Source: Acidaminococcaceae bacterium UBA2453 (GTDB lineage Bacteria; Bacillota; Negativicutes; Acidaminococcales; Acidaminococcaceae). Taken from it: a DNA stretch of 12,343 bases. Location: NCBI GenBank assembly GCA_002342505.1, contig DDQB01000035.1, positions 279 through 12,621 of the forward strand. Direction: 5' to 3'. Positions within the stretch are counted from its first letter, which is position 1; every line of letters begins with the position of its first letter. The notes beneath the pieces were generated by a model, which did no database searches, was not told where the DNA came from, and was given only the letters and a program-made list of their open reading frames with translations. Positions 8,313-12,343 of the stretch are shown here, piece after piece. A program made the position numbers and the translations under genes.

Positions 8313-8316
8313 CTTA

Positions 8317-8345
8317 TTATCAATAATTATTCATTTTTGTATACA
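8317..8345 (+). promoter_or_regulatory. Candidate promoter of the structured RNA, with a palindrome over the -10
   Basis: TTATCA (8317-8322), a 17-base spacer and TATACA (8340-8345) would start transcription near 8352, just before the first paired base of the RNA (8359). The -10 is embedded in a perfect 12-bp palindrome, TTTGTATACAAA (8336-8347), which could be an operator or simply AT-rich coincidence. It lies back to back with the - strand promoter at 8284-8312. Confidence 0.4.
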
Positions 8346-8351
8346 AATCAG

Positions 8352-8581
8352 CAGTAGGAAAGGCTGCGCAAAAACGTGAGCGTTTGCTATTTCATGAGAT
8401 GAAATTCGCCGCAGTGGCGAGACTGTTTGAGGGCGAAGCCCGAGTTTCGAAGCCACAGGCGAATGAGTCCATGGAATAGCAATCGGTGACGGGTTTGCGA
8501 TGCCTTTGCCTGACAGCATAACTTATGCACATAAATTCACGTTTTTCTAACAGCCGTAGATTTTTCTGCGGCTGTTTTGTT
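8352..8581 (+). ncRNA. Large structured RNA, probable raiA RNA motif
   Basis: Six nested helices can be drawn: AAAGGC-tg-CGCAAA (8359-8372) with TTTGCG-at-GCCTTT (8494-8507); GCTATTTCATG (8386-8396) with 8470-8480, 11 bp with one G-U; ATTCGCC (8404-8410) with GGCGAAT (8458-8464); GTGGC (8414-8418) with GCCAC (8452-8456); GAGAC (8419-8423) with GTTTC (8444-8448); and hairpin GGGC-GAA-GCCC (8431-8441). A candidate promoter precedes it and a strong + strand terminator ends it. Open frames on both strands are short and interrupted. The core primary sequence (GTTTGAGGGCGAAGCCCGAG and neighbours) matches my recollection of a highly conserved Firmicutes element found between comF and raiA, i.e. the raiA motif. 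Structure is directly seen; the family name is recalled, not searched. Here neither raiA nor comF is adjacent. Confidence 0.68.
8549..8581 (+). terminator. Terminator of the structured RNA
   Basis: A 12-bp stem (8549-8560 with 8565-8576, one G-U) around a TTTT loop, followed by a T-rich tail. It fixes the transcribed strand of the RNA as +. The tail overlaps the extended -10 promoter at 8578-8586. Confidence 0.85.
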
Positions 8582-8586
8582 ATAAT
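8578..8586 (+). promoter_or_regulatory. Extended -10 promoter leading to the adenylation/kinase operon
   Basis: TGTTATAAT is a perfect extended -10 (TG-n-TATAAT) immediately after the terminator stem of the RNA. No good -35 is seen 16-18 bases upstream, where the terminator hairpin lies, but extended -10 elements can work without one. Transcription would start near 8593, cross the transposase-like remnant and reach the gene at 8794. It may originally have served the inserted element. Confidence 0.5.
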
Positions 8587-8625
8587 AAAATAAAATACAA
8601 AAGATAACAATAGTCGAAGAAAAGA

Positions 8626-8760
8626 GAGAGGAAACCAAAACACCATGGACAGAAGGCAAGCGCCAGATCATCCGGAAACTGCTTTAGGAAATACGATATT
8701 GAGTCTGCGGAAGATATTCATGATGTCGTTAATCAGTCTGACGTTAGTGTCCGGAAAAAC
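8626..8760 (+). pseudogene. Frameshifted fragment resembling the start of an IS256-type (mutator) transposase
   Basis: A ribosome site GAGAGG (8626-8631) precedes an ATG at 8645. The frame from 8646 reads WTEGKRQIIRKLL and then stops (TAG). Shifting frame continues with KYDIESAEDIHDVV (about 8687-8730). Joined, this resembles the N-terminal segment of IS256-family transposases (..QII..LL.EYDI.SAEDI.D.L), which continue with a DLLG segment that is absent here. No terminal inverted repeats were identified. It separates the structured RNA from the adenylation/kinase gene and may mark the left boundary of acquired DNA. The identification rests on about 27 recalled residues. Confidence 0.35.
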
Positions 8761-8793
8761 GGGAATACCGCGCTAAGGTAGAGGTGTGAGATT

Positions 8794-11112
8794 TTGAAAA
8801 CAGATGAGAATAACAGTGTTTTAAAAATGCTGGAACAGCGTACGATCCAACATCCTGACCGTATAGCGCTGATATATGAGCCGGACGAAAAGGTCACGTA
8901 TGCAGAGCTTTGGGAACTATCCGGACGGGTATATGCCTGGCTGAAGTACAAGGGGATCGGCGTGGAGGATATTGTAATGTTTTGCCTGCCGCGGGGCATC
9001 TGCCTCTACGCCTGCATGCTTGGCGCCATGCGGGCAGGCGCCGCTTTCGTTCTCACCGAATCCGAAAACGATTGCAAGCGGACGGCGTTCATTCGGAAAG
9101 ATTGTAAGTGCAGGTTATACGTTGATAGTACAGACTGGGAAAGTATTCGCAGAACCGAGCCGCTGACAGGATATGAGGAGATACGGTTTCACAGCCTTTG
9201 CTATATCGCCTATACATCCGGCACGACGAGTCATCCCAAAGGCGTCCTCCATGAGTACGGCTCCCTTGAAAATGCCTGGAAATCAGTACGGTTAGAGTGG
9301 ATGCCCCTGCTTTCCGAGGAAGATACCTTCCTGCTGATGACCCCCATGAATTTTGTTTCCCTGCCCATCGTTTTCGCCTTTTCCTGCGCTTTCGGAAATA
9401 GACTGGCGCTTATGCCATACCGCTATCGGGAAAGCAAGGAAGCCTTTGACGATTATAATGAGAGGGCGGGAATAAACTCCGGCTATGTCACCCCCTCTTT
9501 CCTGCGCGGGCATCTTCCCTTCCTCTGTCACTGGAGGATGTGCATAATATCCAGTGAACCGGCGGACGGGCTTTTCTTCCCAAATATAAAATGCTATAAC
9601 GCATACGCCTCTACAGAATCAGGCTGCTTATTAACGGTGTTCGAACTTCGGCAGGCAGTGTCGCCTGCTCCCGTGGGGAAGTCCTGGTCGGATATCGATG
9701 TTTTTGTACTGGACTCGGAGGGAGTAAAAAAATATGGTGGGACCATTGGAGAAATTTGCTATCGCAATAATCCCTACGTCCGCGGTTATTGCAATCTTCC
9801 TGAGCAAACCCTGGAACTGATGCGGGGCGGCATCTTCCATACGGGGGATGCAGGGGAATTTGATGGCAACGGGAATCTTATCATTCACGGACGCATTAAC
9901 GATGTGTTCAAAATAGGGGGCAACAGAATCGATCCGGAAGAAATTGCCGCTGCCCTGCGAGAAGTGAGCGACATACGGAATTTCATTGTGCGGGGTTTTG
10001 TGTATAAGGATGTCTCGTCCATCATAGTGTTTTTTACGGATGAGCTTAAAATCAACGAAGAGACTATTCGGGAACGGCTGCTAGCAAAGCTGCCGGAATA
10101 TATGATCCCCACCTGGTACATTCACCTCAAAACTTTCCCCCTTCTGGAAAATGGAAAACTGGACAAAAGAAGCCTATTACCACCGGAGGGAAGCTGGGAT
10201 GTCTACAGAAAAACAGCAGACAGCAATCTTCACGAAATCGGAAAGGGCAGAACCTCCCGGGTGTATGATATGGGGGGAGAAAAAATACTGAAGCTCTATC
10301 GCGCCTCCATCCCCTTCAAAACCATCCGGCAGGAAATCCTTTTGACCCGGGCAGCCCATCAAAGAGGAATTCCGGTTCCAATGGCCTATGAGCTTGTTCG
10401 CTCCGGGATGCAGTACGGCATTATTATGGATAGGATAGCCGGAAAGGAAATGGAGGCTCTTATCAGGGAGCAACCCGGTATATGGCGGGAACTCATCCCT
10501 GACTTTGCCAAGGCCGTAAAAGAACTGCATGGGACCGAAATCCGGGACGGGAGCCTGCCGGATATAAAGGCAAGCTCTATATCGACTGCCGGGGAGCTTT
10601 ATCCATCCTTTTGCACAAAAGAGGAAACCGAAAAGCTTCAGTCGGTCTTTGCAAGCATTCCGGATTCCCACATGTTTGTCCACGGCGACTGCCATCCGGG
10701 GAACGCGATGCTTTACGATGATAAAATACGGTTTATAGATATGACGATCTGCGGAAAGGGGCATCCCGTATTTGATTTTATCTGCATGTATTCCCATTAT
10801 GTTTTCTTGCCATCCTTTGCCTCAGATGCAATGTGCCTGTCAAAGCTGGGTCTGGACAAAGAAGAGGCAGGGCGCCTGTACGATCTTTTCCTGAGGGAAT
10901 ATTCAGGTTTGCCGGAGGAACGGGATATTTCCGCTGTAAAGGAATGGATCAAGGGCATCCATGCCGCGCGGATTTGCCTTGCGCCTGTCCTTTTGCCGGG
11001 GGCTTTTCCAAAGGAAGCGCTGTGTATTGCAAAAGAGCGGGCAATGAGTTTTGCAGATAGGATAAAAGTCGGAAAATATGATGAAGGATTTTATAGAAAA
11101 ATGCAAGGATAG
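8794..11112 (+). CDS. Adenylation (AMP-forming ligase) domain fused to an APH/choline-kinase-like phosphotransferase
   Basis: A 772-residue cytoplasmic fusion. Residues 1-465 form an NRPS-type adenylation domain: A1-like VTYAEL (34-39), A2 MRAGAAFVL (79-87), A3 YTSGTTSHPKG (140-150), A5 NAYASTE (269-275), A7 HTGD (349-352), A8 GRINDVFKIGGNRIDPEEI (366-384) and A10 NGKLDK (453-458) with catalytic Lys455. No carrier-protein domain is present. After a linker of about 20 residues, residues 480-765 form a phosphotransferase: glycine loop GKGRTSRV (483-490), Lys500, Glu514, HGDCHPGN (630-637) and metal Asp649, closest to the TIGR02172-type APH branch. Both halves look active. The TTG start at 8794 is supported by AGAGGTG (8780-8786), 7 bases away. 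The A4 region reads MNFVSLP, apparently without the Asp that binds an alpha-amino group, so the acid substrate may not be an alpha-amino acid. Exact function unknown. Confidence 0.88.
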   Translation: MKTDENNSVLKMLEQRTIQHPDRIALIYEPDEKVTYAELWELSGRVYAWLKYKGIGVEDIVMFCLPRGICLYACMLGAMRAGAAFVLTESENDCKRTAFIRKDCKCRLYVDSTDWESIRRTEPLTGYEEIRFHSLCYIAYTSGTTSHPKGVLHEYGSLENAWKSVRLEWMPLLSEEDTFLLMTPMNFVSLPIVFAFSCAFGNRLALMPYRYRESKEAFDDYNERAGINSGYVTPSFLRGHLPFLCHWRMCIISSEPADGLFFPNIKCYNAYASTESGCLLTVFELRQAVSPAPVGKSWSDIDVFVLDSEGVKKYGGTIGEICYRNNPYVRGYCNLPEQTLELMRGGIFHTGDAGEFDGNGNLIIHGRINDVFKIGGNRIDPEEIAAALREVSDIRNFIVRGFVYKDVSSIIVFFTDELKINEETIRERLLAKLPEYMIPTWYIHLKTFPLLENGKLDKRSLLPPEGSWDVYRKTADSNLHEIGKGRTSRVYDMGGEKILKLYRASIPFKTIRQEILLTRAAHQRGIPVPMAYELVRSGMQYGIIMDRIAGKEMEALIREQPGIWRELIPDFAKAVKELHGTEIRDGSLPDIKASSISTAGELYPSFCTKEETEKLQSVFASIPDSHMFVHGDCHPGNAMLYDDKIRFIDMTICGKGHPVFDFICMYSHYVFLPSFASDAMCLSKLGLDKEEAGRLYDLFLREYSGLPEERDISAVKEWIKGIHAARICLAPVLLPGAFPKEALCIAKERAMSFADRIKVGKYDEGFYRKMQG

Positions 11113-12313
11113 ATTTTATAGTGAATATCTGCTGTATACGGCGCTTGAAAGCGAGCTTCTTTTCTTCGTAGTTTGCGATGCGATTTTTTTGACACAGGTA
11201 AAAAAACTCACCCTTGAGCAAATATCCGAGATAACATTTTTATCCCTTATCTTCTCCTTGCTGGTCCAGTACCCGCTGCTGAAATTTGTGCACCGGGCAG
11301 GAAACAGTATATCTCTGCGCCTGGGCAGCATCGTTTTTTTGCTGTCAGCCATCTGCATCACCTTTGCGCCAAACTATGTTACGGTTTTGGCAGGAGGATT
11401 CCTGAAGTGCATCGGCAATACGTTAGGCGCCGTGGGACCGGCGATTATGAAAAAACATCTGGCAGGGCATGGCTCAGAGAATCAATTTGTTTCCTATCAG
11501 TCTGATGCCAATGGTTTTGCGGCGCTGGTCATGATGGCATCTTCCTTTTTTTGCGGGCCTCTTTTCGCTGTAAATGCCTACTATCCCATGTTTGCATGCA
11601 TTCTTTTGTGCATTGGCGGAGTTATGGTTTCTTTTCGGATCACCCATAACGAACCGTTTCAGGAAACAGCTCTTCCGGTGTCAGCGTCGCGGCAGTCCGC
11701 TGATGGCCGGCAGCGGGCCGGGCACTCCTTCGGCGTTTTGCTTTTCTCATCCTTCGCCATTGTAACCGCGCTTTCCGGAGTGGGACTTACCTATTCGAGA
11801 CTAAATTTTCAGGAGCTGCTTTCAGGCAGCGGCAGCGAATATGTGGTATCGCTTTTGAGCATCGTTTCCACCATGATTTATTTGTTCCGTTTCCTGTCCG
11901 ATCTGGCCATGAGAAAAGTCTATTACAAGCTTGGCGATAATACCTATGCCATAGCAGGGGCGCTGCTTATGGCGGGGCTTATGCTGCAAGTGTTTCCCTG
12001 GTTCCATTCCGAAGTTGATGCCGCAGGGGTGCTGTTTATGGGTTATCTTATGCAGGCTTTTGTGCGCGACCCTTATATCACATTGGTGCAGAATTCGTCA
12101 TTAGAGGGCGGTAATTACCGCAACCAACAGAGCAGCCTGGTGGCGCAAAACGCAGCAAAAAAAGTCGGCGCTCTCCTGCTGGCCGGGGCGTCTATTATTA
12201 TTTTGCATGAAGGGGATATCTTATGGGTTATGACCATGATGGCAGCCGCGTCAGGAATGAACTTGCTGCTCAGTTTTATGATTATGGGAAAGGGCCGGGC
12301 GAAATTGCAATAG
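11078..12313 (+). CDS. MFS-like transporter, about 12 membrane helices
   Basis: A 411-residue, strongly hydrophobic inner-membrane protein. About 12 helices can be placed (approximately 24-40, 52-71, 79-96, 101-122, 145-166, 168-188, 217-237, 257-275, 290-308, 315-333, 361-378, 381-403). A longer hydrophilic stretch (189-216, Gln/Arg/Ser-rich) sits between helices 6 and 7, as in the major facilitator superfamily. I do not recognise a specific subfamily, and sugar or drug-transporter signature motifs are not obvious. The first ATG (11078; a second follows at 11081) lies inside the upstream gene, a 35-base overlap, and its ribosome site is weak, which suggests translational coupling to the adenylation/kinase fusion. 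A role in exporting the product of that enzyme, or importing its substrate, is inference from the overlap. Confidence 0.8.
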   Translation: MMKDFIEKCKDRFYSEYLLYTALESELLFFVVCDAIFLTQVKKLTLEQISEITFLSLIFSLLVQYPLLKFVHRAGNSISLRLGSIVFLLSAICITFAPNYVTVLAGGFLKCIGNTLGAVGPAIMKKHLAGHGSENQFVSYQSDANGFAALVMMASSFFCGPLFAVNAYYPMFACILLCIGGVMVSFRITHNEPFQETALPVSASRQSADGRQRAGHSFGVLLFSSFAIVTALSGVGLTYSRLNFQELLSGSGSEYVVSLLSIVSTMIYLFRFLSDLAMRKVYYKLGDNTYAIAGALLMAGLMLQVFPWFHSEVDAAGVLFMGYLMQAFVRDPYITLVQNSSLEGGNYRNQQSSLVAQNAAKKVGALLLAGASIIILHEGDILWVMTMMAAASGMNLLLSFMIMGKGRAKLQ

Positions 12314-12338
12314 ACGTGAATTTAGTGAGGCGGCTGTC

Positions 12339-12343
12339 ATGAG
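12339..12343 (+). CDS. Probable start of the next gene of the operon (only the start codon visible)
   Basis: An ATG at 12339 is preceded 8 bases earlier by GAGG (12327-12330), and it follows the transporter stop by only about 25 bases with no terminator between. It is therefore likely to begin a third co-transcribed gene. Nothing of its product can be read. Confidence 0.4.

Noticed and set aside
7435..8379. Long + strand open frame (314 codons)
   Set aside because: It lies opposite the sensor region of the GGDEF/EAL gene, has no recognisable domain, is rich in Phe/His/Arg as expected of antisense reading, and runs into the promoter region.
8331..8646. - strand frames across the structured RNA (including DSFACGFETRASPSN)
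   Set aside because: The translation looks familiar because the underlying RNA is conserved and is often mis-called as protein. The paired helices and the + strand terminator explain the conservation better.
10240..11112. Aminoglycoside-resistance gene as the sole function of the kinase half
   Set aside because: The kinase domain is fused in frame to an adenylation domain with no independent start or ribosome site, and its sequence is nearer the generic TIGR02172-type APH branch than known resistance enzymes.
1..12343. CRISPR array, tRNA or rRNA genes, complete insertion sequence
   Set aside because: Reading by eye found no regularly spaced repeats, no cloverleaf with a GGTTCGA-type arm, no rRNA segments and no intact transposase.

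Overview
The window looks like a chromosomal segment of a Firmicutes bacterium, most plausibly from the Negativicutes (Acidaminococcus/Phascolarctobacterium-like). This rests on three things: the tandem SBP_bac_3 sensor joined to GGDEF/EAL, a structured RNA that resembles the Firmicutes raiA motif, and consensus AGGAGG ribosome sites. The taxonomic call is inference from gene style; no rRNA or tRNA is present.

Positions 1-4875 hold a nickel/peptide-type ABC importer operon on the + strand. It has permease 1 (5' end outside the window), permease 2 (ATGA overlap), a lipoprotein solute-binding protein, an internal terminator, and two ATPases (the second starting with TTG and overlapping the first), then a closing terminator. 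Together these make a complete family-5 uptake system for a nickel complex, metallophore or short peptide; the cargo cannot be fixed from sequence.

Positions 4877-5083 hold a decayed fragment of a kinesin-light-chain-like TPR gene. A terminator for the opposite strand follows, then a 995-residue - strand gene (5209-8196). It encodes a membrane c-di-GMP protein with two periplasmic amino-acid-binding-type domains, one membrane segment, a degenerate GGDEF and a fully conserved EAL domain. It is probably a ligand-controlled phosphodiesterase.

Positions 8197-8793 are non-coding but dense. They contain divergent promoters, a 12-bp perfect palindrome, a roughly 230-nt + strand RNA with six nested long-range helices and its own terminator (probably raiA RNA, here without raiA), a perfect extended -10 promoter in the terminator tail, and a frameshifted remnant that resembles the start of an IS256-type transposase.

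Positions 8794-12343 hold the most unusual part. One gene fuses a complete NRPS-type adenylation domain to a complete aminoglycoside/choline-kinase-like phosphotransferase. It overlaps a 12-TM MFS-like exporter gene, and the likely start of a third gene lies at the very end. The adenylation domain seems to lack the Asp that binds an alpha-amino group. The unit looks like an uncharacterised small-molecule activation, phosphorylation and export operon, truncated by the window edge.
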